The notes under the pieces were generated by a model. The model searched no databases and was not told where the DNA came from. It worked only from the letters and a program-made list of their open reading frames with translations. Source: JAFGDI01 sp963667715 (lineage in GTDB: Bacteria; Planctomycetota; Phycisphaerae; Sedimentisphaerales; SM23-30). From it: a DNA stretch of 64,000 nucleotides. The stretch covers positions 4,402,001 to 4,466,000 of the forward strand of contig OY763926.1 in NCBI GenBank assembly GCA_963667715.1, in the 5' to 3' direction. Positions 18,303-26,503 of the stretch are shown piece by piece (position 1 is the stretch's first letter; every line of letters starts with the position of its first letter). A program made the translations under genes and the position numbers.

Positions 18303-18770
18303 GAATATGTGTTATTAAGGAGAAGACGAGGTTATTTTTAGCACGCCGGACCGAACAGGGAGAGTGTAAACCGCTTGGCAATGGATTTGGTATGGATGCC
18401 GTCGCCAGGGAAAAATGCGGTTGCCAAATGGAGAGAGAATGTATTTATGGTTGCCTCCCGGGTCCAGACTTAATGTTAGTGTGCATCTTGCGAAGACCTC
18501 GATAATTTATAGGAGCGTTTAGCTCCCGGCCAGTCCCGGCCTCTATGCATATGGGGAACTTTTAGCCGGGCTGAAGAGGTGGGTTGCCCCGCAGTTGCTG
18601 CCGGAAGGACAGCATCTGTAGGAAGTGTGCTTCAGTGTAAGCGTCCCGCCTGATATACCTGGTGATCTTTCGCCGGGTCATTATCTGCCGGTTGCCCAGA
18701 TTAAGCGTAGCCGACACCAGAACAATAGGGCCTGCCGTGTTCGACCGGAACCGGAGGCCCGTTTTTTTTT
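18303..18770 (+). ncRNA. Candidate structured noncoding RNA, family unknown
   Basis: A 430-470-nt stretch without an open frame, noticeably GC-richer than its AT-rich flanks, ending in an intrinsic terminator. I can see many complementary segments: 18346-18357 (CCGGACCGAACA) can close with 18738-18748 (TGTTCGACCGG), joining 5' and 3' ends; TTGGCAA 18375-18381 with TTGCCAA 18421-18427, crossing CCGC 18371-18374 with GCGG 18417-18420 (pseudoknot geometry); hairpin GGAGC/GCTCC 18512-18526; CCCGGC 18535-18540 with GCCGGG 18565-18570; a GGAA-tetraloop hairpin 18597-18613; CTGGTG 18659-18664 with CACCAG 18715-18720. Hallmark sequences of RNase P RNA, tmRNA, SRP RNA and 6S RNA were looked for and not found. 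It is convergent with the Abi_2 gene whose stop is 149 bp downstream. Pairings are by eye and untested. Confidence 0.6.
18728..18770 (+). terminator. Intrinsic terminator of the RNA gene
   Basis: GGGCCT (18728-18733) pairs AGGCCC (18755-18760), followed by G and nine T. The 21-base loop contains the segment proposed to pair with the RNA 5' end, so the two structures may compete. Confidence 0.82.
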
Positions 18771-18918
18771 GCGCTGGCAAAAAAACAGAGCAGGAGAAAA
18801 TGAGAACAGGTGAACAGGAGAAGGAAAATATCAAACTGAACACATATCGGCAAATTGGCTAACAACTGCGGTCTACTGCTCCACTAATCTACTGACTAAA
18901 AGATACATATCAATATCT

Positions 18919-19827
18919 TTAAACACAATTCCAGCATTCAAGTCTTTCCCACTTATCCGGAATCCCCATTGCAATACCAATATCTACCACCTTCGGCGCG
19001 TCATTCACCAGAGTTATCAATGCATTTCCCCATGAATAATAATCAGAACTACCTCTTACCGATAAAGAAAGTAGATATCTGATTATCATCAGACTGAAAA
19101 ATATTTTCCCCTGACTAATACCTGCCAACTCACACCAAGTTCCACTATTAGGTATTTTAGGTTTAATTGATAACTGTCTATTCCACAATCTGCTATGGTG
19201 TGCACATATATTCCGTAAGTACGTAAGGGTATGCAGCCAGGACTGAAGTACAATAGCCGCAACTCCATAATCATCGGCAATAGTCTTTTGATGCTTCTTC
19301 TTCAAACCCTGAAATAATTTTGACAAGGAGCCAAATGACATAATTTCAGTAGTAGCCCATATCGGCATATCAGGAAACTCCCTATACATTTCACGAAAAT
19401 GTGTTACAAAAGTTTCCTTAGATCGTTTGGTTTCTGATACAACATTGTCATGCCAACTATCCCAATCAAAACTGCCAGAAAAAATATCAGGTCTAATATG
19501 TGCAAAAGACCCAAACTTACTGGCAAGAATATAGGCAAGCTTCGTTCGAGCCTGAATTTCGACAGTTTCCAAACCACTACTTACAATATTACTCAATTCC
19601 CTATCGAAATTATACAAAGCAAGAATGTCACTGAATTTTGTTCCCGCAACAAAATGGTGCCGACTAGATTCAAATGGTAATACATACGCACTGAATCTGT
19701 AATAATTTGCGTAACTTAAGAAATTAACAGCCTTTTCCTTATCTTCTACGATAAGACCTCTGTCAACTAACAACTCAACCTGATCTTTAAAAGACAAATA
19801 ACTTTTAGAATAACTACGAAACCCCAT
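18919..19827 (-). CDS. Abi_2-family (AbiD/AbiF-like) abortive infection protein
   Basis: 302 residues. Recognised as Abi_2 from the N-terminal pattern SFKDQVELLVDRGLIV ... LSYANYYRFSAY, the middle YNFDRELSNIVSSGLETVEIQART, and above all RNICAHHSRLWNR (about residues 210-222), a HEPN-type R-x4-6-H motif expected to form an RNase active site. Lactococcal AbiD/AbiF proteins of this family stop phage growth by harming the infected cell; cytoplasmic action is expected. GGGGG lies just ahead of ATG 19827. It is a lone gene whose 3' end faces the candidate RNA gene at 18303-18770, and both sit between two strong terminators, suggesting a small transferred defence unit. Enzymatic activity is inferred from the motif, not shown. 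Confidence 0.9.
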   Translation of the reverse strand: MGFRSYSKSYLSFKDQVELLVDRGLIVEDKEKAVNFLSYANYYRFSAYVLPFESSRHHFVAGTKFSDILALYNFDRELSNIVSSGLETVEIQARTKLAYILASKFGSFAHIRPDIFSGSFDWDSWHDNVVSETKRSKETFVTHFREMYREFPDMPIWATTEIMSFGSLSKLFQGLKKKHQKTIADDYGVAAIVLQSWLHTLTYLRNICAHHSRLWNRQLSIKPKIPNSGTWCELAGISQGKIFFSLMIIRYLLSLSVRGSSDYYSWGNALITLVNDAPKVVDIGIAMGIPDKWERLECWNCV

Positions 19828-20117
19828 ACAGCCCCCAGACTTTATAGCGCATTAAAAAACCCGCAAATTTGAGCATCATCCAGATTAATGGCGATAGGCT
19901 TAGCAGGTATGTTATAAGTAATATATCTCATTTTATCAAGATTTACAAATCCAAACAGAACACTACCTACATAACAATGACTATAACAGTTGGAATGACA
20001 TGTATTTACAAAATTGTTATTTTTCTTTTTTAAAAAATTTTCTGGAAGATTTTAGTAAAACAGTTAAACTCAAAAGTAAACTTTAACTTCATAAAATGAG
20101 AAAGTAGAAATAATAAA
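19828..20117. other. Divergent spacer between abi and trmO-like genes
   Basis: AT-rich, about 290 bp, no open frame, repeat or convincing hairpin. It must contain the promoters of the two divergent genes. Confidence 0.4.
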
Positions 20118-20594
20118 ATGCAGATTACAGTAGAGCCGATAGCGTACGCGCGGACTAAGTATAAGACACTTGAGAATATGCCGATCCAGCCTAAGGGTTG
20201 TGATTCTAATGCTGAGATTGAAGTTTTGGAAGAGTTTGCTGCGGGACTGAAGGATCTTGACGGGTTCAGTCATATTTACCTGCTGACATACTTTGATAAA
20301 TGCAAAAATACTAAACTGGCACTTGTGCCTTTTATGGATACCGTAGAGCATGGTGTTTTTGCGACCAGATCGCCAGCAAGACCAAATCATATCGGATTGT
20401 CGGTTGTGAAGATCAAAGCAATAAAGGATAATATCATCACAGTCGAAGGCATAGACCTGCTCGACGGCACACCGATAATAGATATTAAACCATATATAAA
20501 GAATTTTGACTGTCCGGAGAACCCGCAATCTGGCTGGATGACAAAGACATGTACGGAAGTAATGAATAAGAAATCTGATGACAGGTTTGTATGA
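20118..20594 (+). CDS. trmO: TrmO/TsaA family tRNA methyltransferase (YaeB/UPF0066)
   Basis: 158 residues, the size of single-domain TrmO proteins; E. coli TrmO is longer through a C-terminal addition. The UPF0066 beta-barrel signatures are present: residues 1-12 (ITVEPIAYARTKY), E-I-E-V ... GLKDLDGFSHIYLLTYF, and HGVFATRSPARPNHIGLSVVKI, the SAM-binding ATRSP-RPN block. Known members N6-methylate t6A37 in certain threonine tRNAs using S-adenosylmethionine. The tRNA gene in this window is also a tRNA-Thr, but that may be coincidence. The start lacks a good ribosome-binding site. It faces the beta-helix gene across the long inverted repeat at 20615-20669. Confidence 0.85.
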   Translation: MQITVEPIAYARTKYKTLENMPIQPKGCDSNAEIEVLEEFAAGLKDLDGFSHIYLLTYFDKCKNTKLALVPFMDTVEHGVFATRSPARPNHIGLSVVKIKAIKDNIITVEGIDLLDGTPIIDIKPYIKNFDCPENPQSGWMTKTCTEVMNKKSDDRFV

Positions 20595-20614
20595 ACTTAA
20601 ATAGAATTATTGTT

Positions 20615-20669
20615 TCTCGCAGAGGCGCAAAGGCGCAGAGTAAATTTCCTCCTCTGCGCCTCTGCGAGA
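20615..20669. repeat. Long inverted repeat (15-bp perfect arms) between convergent genes
   Basis: TCTCGCAGAGGCGCA (20615-20629) is the exact reverse complement of 20655-20669. The inner AGGCGCAGAG / CTCTGCGCC segments can pair as an alternative, because the arm motif (CGCAGAGGCGCA) is itself a short tandem repeat. No T-run on either side is long, so it is a factor-independent terminator only weakly, but its position 20 bp after trmO and 7 bp before the stop of the opposite gene fits a transcription barrier. Similar C-G-C-A-G-A-G-rich dispersed repeats are familiar in several phyla. Confidence 0.8.
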
Positions 20670-20675
20670 TAGCTT

Positions 20676-21926
20676 TTACTTTGCCCACGGAGCTTGCCAT
20701 AGCCAGTGTTCGGCTAGCTGTTCAATATCTTGAATATCGATTACGTCATCCTGCGGATTAGATATATCACAGGCAGGGTTCCACATAATATCAGCTGATG
20801 TTTTTTGCCAGATCGTAGAGATAAGGGCAAATTCGGTGAGGTCTACTTTGCCGTCGAGGTTTATATCAGCTGTTAGCGTTTCCGCCTCGTCAACACCGAT
20901 ATCAACACGGCCAAGTCTGACCCTGTCCTGACCATCGATATCAACGAACACTGAACCCTGAACAAAATACGGATTGCCAGCATTTATACAAGGTGAATCG
21001 ACTATCAGGTGGATATCATTATCATGCCAGGTAGAAATATCATTGTCAGGCCCATCCAGATCAGCAAATAGCGGGTCATCAGTAATATTCTCATTTAGCC
21101 CGTTAACGTCTATGATCGTGCCGGGGCTGGGATTCTCAACGATACAATTAACCTGATTTGACCATAGGCAGTTATATTGCATACTGGCGAGCTTGTTTGC
21201 CACATCGACATTGTAAGTAAATGTAATACCATACTTCCAGTTCATCATAATATTATTTTCAAATATCGGATATGATTTTTGCATACGTATAAAGAGCCCA
21301 AATCCACGATCAGTGCCGGGGCCAATGATAATGTTATTCCTTATTATAGCATTTGCTCCGCCATAAGCATAAAACTGATGGTCAAGTTTAATACCATGAA
21401 GACTAGAACGAATAATATTATTTTCAATAACTGGAGTAGTAGGCCCTTTATGATAAGGGACATAATTGGTAATACCTCTATATTTTGTATCGATAACACA
21501 CTGGGCAATGGTAGGCGATGTGCCGTCAACTGAGTATGTACCACATTGGATACCTTTGCCGCTGCTGATAGTAAGGCCTCTAATCTCGCCGTCAGAGGCA
21601 ATAATCCCGGCGGAATCACCGCCGTTTATTGTAGTAGCCAGAACCACCTGAAAATTATCCGGATCACTGCTTCGCAAGGTTATGAGCTTATTGAGCATGT
21701 CAATATCTTCATTATAAATCCCTGGGGCTATCTGGATAATATCACCATCAGATGAATAATCGATCGCAGACTGAATAGTATCTTTGGGGCCATGAACGCC
21801 GTCCCAGACAGAAGCAAGGCCGTCCCAGCTGTCGTTACCAGTACTCCTATTTACAAACATATCGCGAGAGTAGCAGGAAATAGCAGAACAAAACACAATC
21901 AAACATATAACAAACAATCTCAACAT
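20676..21926 (-). CDS. Secreted right-handed beta-helix protein with C-terminal dockerin-like repeats
   Basis: 416 residues from ATG 21926, chosen because GGAGTG precedes it by 6 bases; a longer frame to 21956 has no such site. Residues 1-20 are a signal peptide (MLRLFVICLIVFCSAISC). Residues about 40-330 have the short beta-strand pattern of parallel beta-helix proteins (repeated NNII, IENNIMMN, IIRNNIIIGPG), seen in polysaccharide lyases and carbohydrate-binding surface proteins. The tail has two Ca-loop segments, DINLDGKVDLTEFALI and a later D-x-S-x-x-x-D-D-V-I-D-I-Q-D-I, resembling the paired dockerin type I repeats used by many planctomycete exported proteins. No catalytic residues can be named. 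Single transcription unit. Confidence 0.8.
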   Translation of the reverse strand: MLRLFVICLIVFCSAISCYSRDMFVNRSTGNDSWDGLASVWDGVHGPKDTIQSAIDYSSDGDIIQIAPGIYNEDIDMLNKLITLRSSDPDNFQVVLATTINGGDSAGIIASDGEIRGLTISSGKGIQCGTYSVDGTSPTIAQCVIDTKYRGITNYVPYHKGPTTPVIENNIIRSSLHGIKLDHQFYAYGGANAIIRNNIIIGPGTDRGFGLFIRMQKSYPIFENNIMMNWKYGITFTYNVDVANKLASMQYNCLWSNQVNCIVENPSPGTIIDVNGLNENITDDPLFADLDGPDNDISTWHDNDIHLIVDSPCINAGNPYFVQGSVFVDIDGQDRVRLGRVDIGVDEAETLTADINLDGKVDLTEFALISTIWQKTSADIMWNPACDISNPQDDVIDIQDIEQLAEHWLWQAPWAK

Positions 21927-22162
21927 ATCAACACTCCATATTAATAATATAAACATTTACTGTGAGTATTATATACGCACAAAGCCAAAGGAGCCAAATA
22001 GATATGATAAATAAAGTTATGCGAGAATGACGCTGTTAAAGATTATTTTAACAAAAAAACACATATTGAAGGAAATGGTAGAAAAATCAAGCGGTATAAG
22101 CTAAATACGGCAGTATTAAATTTATAGCACGTTTGTATAGGTAAAGATAATTTTATAATATT

Positions 22163-22732
22163 TTAGCCGCCGAAGAACAAAGCTTGTATGAGGATCTTCA
22201 GGCCGATACCGATAAGGATTACGCCGCCGAAGATTTCCAGGCTGTCGCCGAATACGTTGCCAAAATAATCACCGATATATACGCCGGCAAGTGATATCAG
22301 GAAAGTTACCAGGCCGATAATAATAACTGGTGCTAAGATATCCGTTTGCAGGCATGAGAAAGTAACGCCGACTGCCAGTGCGTCAATACTGGTTGCGATC
22401 GCGAGCATGAGCAATACTTTCAGGTCGAGCGGGTCGGATTTATCTTGCTCGTGTTCAGCGCACCACTTGGCCTCGTAGATCATTTTACCACCGATAGCGA
22501 CGAGCAGGACAAAAGCTACCCAATGATCGTAAGCTTGAATATAATCAATCGCCAGCCGGCCAACACTCCAGCCGATAAGCGGCATGATAGCCTGAAACCC
22601 GCCGAAGAATGCCGCGATCCGCATGGCATGTCTTACGTGCAGCTTATGGATAACCACCCCGCTGGAAACACTTACCGCAAACGCATCCATCGCGAGGCCA
22701 AGAGCAATTATGAATATTTCTAATAAATGCAT
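22163..22732 (-). CDS. mntP: Manganese efflux pump MntP
   Basis: 189 residues, six predicted membrane helices in two three-helix repeats, as in MntP (formerly YebN), an inner-membrane Mn2+ exporter. The repeat signatures are visible: ALGLAMDAFAVSVSSG near residues 11-26 and ATSIDALAVGVTFS near 112-125, each with the conserved acidic residue that binds metal. The C-terminus is IFGGVILIGIGLKIL. MntP genes in other phyla are often preceded by a yybP-ykoY manganese riboswitch; I looked upstream and did not see one. A short hairpin GTAACCG/CGGTTAC (22744-22763) lies directly before the start. Confidence 0.93.
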   Translation of the reverse strand: MHLLEIFIIALGLAMDAFAVSVSSGVVIHKLHVRHAMRIAAFFGGFQAIMPLIGWSVGRLAIDYIQAYDHWVAFVLLVAIGGKMIYEAKWCAEHEQDKSDPLDLKVLLMLAIATSIDALAVGVTFSCLQTDILAPVIIIGLVTFLISLAGVYIGDYFGNVFGDSLEIFGGVILIGIGLKILIQALFFGG

Positions 22733-22743
22733 ATAATCTCTGG

Positions 22744-22798
22744 GTAACCGATTACACGGTTACGGTTAAAGGTTAAAGGTCAAAAGTAAAAGGTAAAT
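22744..22798. repeat. Short hairpin and five tandem heptamers upstream of mntP
   Basis: An inverted repeat GTAACCG-ATTACA-CGGTTAC (22744-22763) is followed by five head-to-tail 7-mers of the form GGTTAAA, with the last three diverged (GGTCAAA, AGTAAAA, GGTAAAT). Located 12-66 bp upstream of the mntP start. Could be a protein-binding array or slipped-strand repeat. Confidence 0.6.
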
Positions 22799-22836
22799 AT
22801 ACCAGAGACTATGTTTTTTTGCTATGGTAATATACT

Positions 22837-22868
22837 AAAAAAGCCGTCGGAGCTAACCGGCGGCTTTT
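22837..22868 (-). terminator. Intrinsic terminator after the exported-protein gene at 22911
   Basis: On the minus strand AAAAGCCGCCGG, loop TTAGCT, CCGACGGCTTTTTT, 12-bp stem with one wobble and a T-run. Confidence 0.9.
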
Positions 22869-22910
22869 AGTAACAACTTACTTTACAAGCACTTAAATGT
22901 AAACAGCTTT

Positions 22911-24269
22911 CTATAACTCAGGCTTTTCTACCAGATTAGCTATCTTTCTCAGGCCGTTATCTTCGGTCAAGGCACGTTGAAATGCTTCATTTGTCATCAG
23001 TTCGCAATGGCCGTCCATAAAACCGGCTATATATTTAGTCGTACCATGGAACTCCCAACGTTCATAGAGGGCAATCAGCTTTCCGCAATCTTTCATAGAA
23101 CAATTCAGGTCACTACCGCGATATATATAGCCAGTGCCATATTCCTGCAGCGGGCTAACAAGTCCTTTAGCCGGCATATCAACTGTTGCTATCAATTCTT
23201 CCAGCTTTTGCGGCAAGGTATCACTATGATCATTGGCATAAATAATCAGGCCGGTAACTATGGCCTTGATATTCTGTAAGCTAATTGTTGTATTTGCTTT
23301 TACCGCCGCCTCACTGACACATTCACTAAAGAGCGGAGCAAGTAATGCTCTGATTTGTATTTTATCGATTGATTTTGCCAGTTTATTCCCGGAGACCTGC
23401 GGCAACAGACCTTTCAGATCATCAAGAGGTTCTGGGAATATCTTTCCTAATTCAGCATGGTCACTGATATAACTATTAAGATTATCTTTCAATGCCGCCG
23501 CAGCCTTATTACTATTTTCTGACTGAACGGTATAGGACAACTGAATTTTGTCTGACAGTTTCAGGCCGACAGCTCCCCAGCGTATATAACTTACCAAATT
23601 CGAGCCGGTTATGGTAAGGTCGCCATTGGGGACAATGAAAGTCTCGCATAGAACCCTCCTGAGACTATCAGGCGGGGTAATTACAAACTTAACAGCTGCA
23701 CCATCTGCGGCTTTGAAGGCGTCGCGTACATCTGCACGGTCAGATAGAGTATCATTCTGCAATCTCGTTAGGATATCAGATTTTCCGACCAGAAGAACAT
23801 CGCCTGCATCTACCATACTGTCGAGATTCACAAATGGGTTATTCTTAAATCCAGTAAGGTTCCAGGTCTGTATGAGTCCTCGGAATGCATTACATTCACT
23901 ACCTGGCTTATGGGCAACCACAAGATAGAATAGAGGCAGGTCATTCATATCAATAGCCAAACTAACACTTTTCATACCATCATTTCTAAACTGCTCCAGA
24001 TGGCCATCAACTAGACACTTTACCGAACTAAGAGTTTTAAGTATCTGATTCGACTCGTCCTGTGAAGCATACTGAGCAATATAATACTTCAGTTCATTAC
24101 AAATAATCTGGGTATCTATTCTTTCAAGATCTATGCTCAGCACAGCAATAGTTTCATCATTCAGCCATGGCTTAATTTGATCATAATCTGAAACAGCGGC
24201 CTGAATACAAGTAACTGAAAAGATCACAATCAATATCGCAGCAGATATTTTATTAATATTATTAAACAT
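22911..24269 (-). CDS. Exported protein of unknown function, pseudopilin-like tail
   Basis: 452 residues with an N-terminal signal peptide (MFNNINKISAAILIVIFSVTCIQA). No enzymatic motif is recognised. The N-terminal 300 residues resemble, in composition and layout, planctomycete exported proteins that begin by assessing D-x-T-x-x-V-x-x-I-D-L-x-R-I-D. The C-terminal 120 residues, with LKAIVTGLIIYANDHSDTLPQKLEEL, then LVSPL, YIYRG and finally a G-F-M-D-G-H-C-E-x-[M/V] ending, are like the C-terminal part of type II pseudopilin-related planctomycete proteins where a F-x-D-G-H strand closes the domain. It follows a similar exported protein gene by 68 bp and both come after the ECF sigma gene, so they are likely in that regulon. 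Confidence 0.7.
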   Translation of the reverse strand: MFNNINKISAAILIVIFSVTCIQAAVSDYDQIKPWLNDETIAVLSIDLERIDTQIICNELKYYIAQYASQDESNQILKTLSSVKCLVDGHLEQFRNDGMKSVSLAIDMNDLPLFYLVVAHKPGSECNAFRGLIQTWNLTGFKNNPFVNLDSMVDAGDVLLVGKSDILTRLQNDTLSDRADVRDAFKAADGAAVKFVITPPDSLRRVLCETFIVPNGDLTITGSNLVSYIRWGAVGLKLSDKIQLSYTVQSENSNKAAAALKDNLNSYISDHAELGKIFPEPLDDLKGLLPQVSGNKLAKSIDKIQIRALLAPLFSECVSEAAVKANTTISLQNIKAIVTGLIIYANDHSDTLPQKLEELIATVDMPAKGLVSPLQEYGTGYIYRGSDLNCSMKDCGKLIALYERWEFHGTTKYIAGFMDGHCELMTNEAFQRALTEDNGLRKIANLVEKPEL

Positions 24270-24337
24270 ATTTTATTCCTTTTATAATTTACAGATCAAT
24301 TCTGCTAAAATCCCATTTATATAATAAGACATTTGCG

Positions 24338-25765
24338 TTATCTCAACTTTATCCTATAGCCGTAAAAATCTTTTTTCACTTGCGGATCTTCAAAGTTAAG
24401 AACAGCACTATCGCCGTCGAGATAATATTTAAACTTATTACCGGTAAAGGAATTTATCGGGAGCGGGACTGGAAGATCGGAAAGTTTCTCGGGGAGAGTT
24501 CCGTTTTCTGCAACATACATACGAATCGTCTCGACACACTGCAAGGCATCTATTTTAACTTGCATACGGGCAGACTGAAGAGAGCATTTATACAATGCCG
24601 GGAGACATTCAAAGAAGATATTCGGTATAATCTTTTCCTGTCTTTTATCATCAACAGTTTTTTCAACTTCTTCAAGCTGATCTTTTCCCTGATAATATGG
24701 TACGAACAGATATTTGAAAACACTATCTCTCAAAGGCAGGTATTCTTTCCATTGCCAGAGCAAAACCACTTGCGATGCTGGCATCATATCAACTTTGCGG
24801 CTGTCATAACCATTTTCCAGCAGATATTTTTTCGCCGGCACATATCCTGCGGCAACAAAAGCTGTAAACGGCACAGTATTATCGCCCAAATCGCTAAAAT
24901 CATGATAGAAATCCTGATATTTTTTATTTGCCTGTTCTACAGAAAGAATATTATCTATATCACTAACATAACTTTGCAGCCATAGTTCCATCTCACTCTC
25001 GTAAGCCATATGCATATCTATAAAAGGCGACGGCAGAAGTTTCAGGGCCCAATATAGATTTGGCGAATCAGGCTGTGAAATTATATCTTTGATCACATTA
25101 CAGCTTAAATATGCAATCGATATACCTACCAGATGCTGTATAAGCGTTTTTCCTTTACTAAGATCTTTTGCAAGTGAGTAATTATAACTTAACAGTCTGA
25201 GTGCAGTCTCATAATTACCTTTAGCGATCTCGACCCTGGCTTCCAAAGCAATATATTTGGCTACTCTCTTAAAGTCAGATAAGCTAGGCAGCAGCATACT
25301 AATTCCATCTTCGAATGGGTCCTGCCAGTTACATTCTTCACGCAATGCGGCGTGACGGAGGAAGTCCCAGTTTGAGATTTTATAATACTTCTCTGCATAA
25401 TCCAGATACTCATTCTTGAATTTATCAAACGGCATATTGATCAGATCCATATTATCCGGGTCACCTTCATTAAGATCAAGCCGTGTCCTGATATCATCAT
25501 CTGTTGGAATCATAGCCACCAGCTTAAACCAATCCATTGCCGCATTACCGGGTTTCAGCTCGCTTAACTTTGGAAAGAGTCGATATTGCAATGCCGGGAT
25601 CGGCTCCGGGGCACCGGATATTGTCAACAGTGCAAAACCATCTGATTGCTCTTCCTGATCGCCATTATTTGCCGCGACGGCAATTTTAGCGGAAACAGAC
25701 AATACACTTAATGTAATTATCAGTATCACAGCCAGATATTTTTTCTTTTTATATTTTGTTTTCAT
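24338..25765 (-). CDS. Exported or membrane-anchored protein of unknown function
   Basis: 475 residues. Lysine-rich start and a hydrophobic segment at 9-32 (KKKYLAVILIITLSVLSVSAKIAVAA) indicate a signal peptide or N-terminal anchor. The bulk is alpha-helical and looks like a helical-repeat solenoid (AKGNYETALRLLSYNYSLAKDLSKG). The C-terminal part (KIDALQCVETIRMYVAENGTLPEKLSDL ... FKYYLDGDSAVLNF) matches the Y-x-x-E-N-G-x-x-P-x-x-L-x-x-L segment of the neighbouring exported protein, so the two share a domain. Lies between the ~140-bp repeat element and its partner gene. Function unknown. Confidence 0.7.
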   Translation of the reverse strand: MKTKYKKKKYLAVILIITLSVLSVSAKIAVAANNGDQEEQSDGFALLTISGAPEPIPALQYRLFPKLSELKPGNAAMDWFKLVAMIPTDDDIRTRLDLNEGDPDNMDLINMPFDKFKNEYLDYAEKYYKISNWDFLRHAALREECNWQDPFEDGISMLLPSLSDFKRVAKYIALEARVEIAKGNYETALRLLSYNYSLAKDLSKGKTLIQHLVGISIAYLSCNVIKDIISQPDSPNLYWALKLLPSPFIDMHMAYESEMELWLQSYVSDIDNILSVEQANKKYQDFYHDFSDLGDNTVPFTAFVAAGYVPAKKYLLENGYDSRKVDMMPASQVVLLWQWKEYLPLRDSVFKYLFVPYYQGKDQLEEVEKTVDDKRQEKIIPNIFFECLPALYKCSLQSARMQVKIDALQCVETIRMYVAENGTLPEKLSDLPVPLPINSFTGNKFKYYLDGDSAVLNFEDPQVKKDFYGYRIKLR

Positions 25766-25889
25766 ATTGTTATTCCGTTCACTGGTAAGGTAGGCAATTT
25801 TTCACCTGCGTGTTTTTATCTAAGTAATGTATATTTCATACGTAACACTTGTACTATATTTTTAGATCGCTAGCAACGTAACTCCTTGA

Positions 25890-26034
25890 ATCTCAAGTCC
25901 CAATGTGCGGAGCTGTTGTCAAAAAAGATAATTTCAGATTATTGTATAACTTATATACCAGATTATTTGAGATGGTTGGCAAAGTCATACCAAGAATCAC
26001 AAGTCCCGATGTGCTTCGGGACTTGTGCTACCTT
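25890..26034 (+). repeat. Dispersed ~140-bp repeat element, copy 2
   Basis: Second copy of the element at 13717-13858, same orientation, with almost identical core and an intact hairpin at 26001-26024 (AAGTCCCG/CGGGACTT). Here the leading unit AATCTCAAGTCCCAATGTGC (25889) is better preserved and forms a direct repeat with AATCACAAGTCCCGATGTGC at 25995, 106 bp away. It ends exactly at the stop codon of the small membrane protein gene, so the hairpin may act as its 3' end. Confidence 0.82.
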
Positions 26035-26463
26035 CTAACTTTGTATTACGTCCCTTAACGTATACACTCGTCCGCTGCCACCATTTGATTTTGGCAGAGC
26101 GTCCACACCATGTTCCAATACCTTCCTGCGCAGTAAAAGGTAGGAATTTTTGTTCAGTTCTTTTGGCGGCATATCAACATCGTTCATCTGCAATTCCATG
26201 CTATGCCGTATCGTGGTCATATTACTTGCATTTGCCAAATAAGTTGTCGACTGGCCTTCAGATTGACTGCCTCCGACTCCCGACAAGGTAAGTACTGCCA
26301 TTATAACGACCAGTAGTGCAAAGCAACCGGAACTAAGCTGCCATAGTCTGGCTTTCTGGTGTCCTTTGCGGAAACCAGCCTCGAATGCAGCGGCGGCTGG
26401 GTCGAGCTTCGCTTTGGCGGGTATCAAATCTATGAGCATATTTTCAAAATTTGTATTTTCCAT
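26035..26463 (-). CDS. Small single-pass membrane protein, candidate anti-sigma factor
   Basis: 142 residues. Residues 1-40 are a cytoplasmic, mildly helical segment (KLDPAAAAFEAGFRKGHQKARLW), residues about 45-63 one membrane helix (SSGCFALLVVIMAVLTLSGV), and the rest is outside. No zinc-binding anti-sigma (HxxxCxxC) motif is present. It starts 40 bp after the ECF sigma factor gene and its topology suits a membrane anti-sigma factor, but that role is inferred from position only. Confidence 0.6.
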   Translation of the reverse strand: MENTNFENMLIDLIPAKAKLDPAAAAFEAGFRKGHQKARLWQLSSGCFALLVVIMAVLTLSGVGGSQSEGQSTTYLANASNMTTIRHSMELQMNDVDMPPKELNKNSYLLLRRKVLEHGVDALPKSNGGSGRVYTLRDVIQS

Positions 26464-26503
26464 ATTTCTAACCTCGATCTATGAGACGCAACGTATTGCG
26501 TCT

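Noticed and set aside
18303..18770. RNase P RNA, tmRNA, SRP RNA or 6S RNA as identity of the structured RNA
   Set aside because: The diagnostic strings (GAAAGTCCG core of RNase P, tmRNA acceptor and tag region, SRP CAGG/AGCAG internal loop, 6S bubble) are missing. A short stretch near 18696 vaguely resembles the 3' part of RNase P but the 5' core is absent.
22764..22798. CRISPR-like array
   Set aside because: The units are only 7 bp with no spacers and no cas genes are nearby.
22733..22836. yybP-ykoY manganese riboswitch upstream of mntP
   Set aside because: The region is short, AT-rich and lacks the GC-rich conserved loops of this class.
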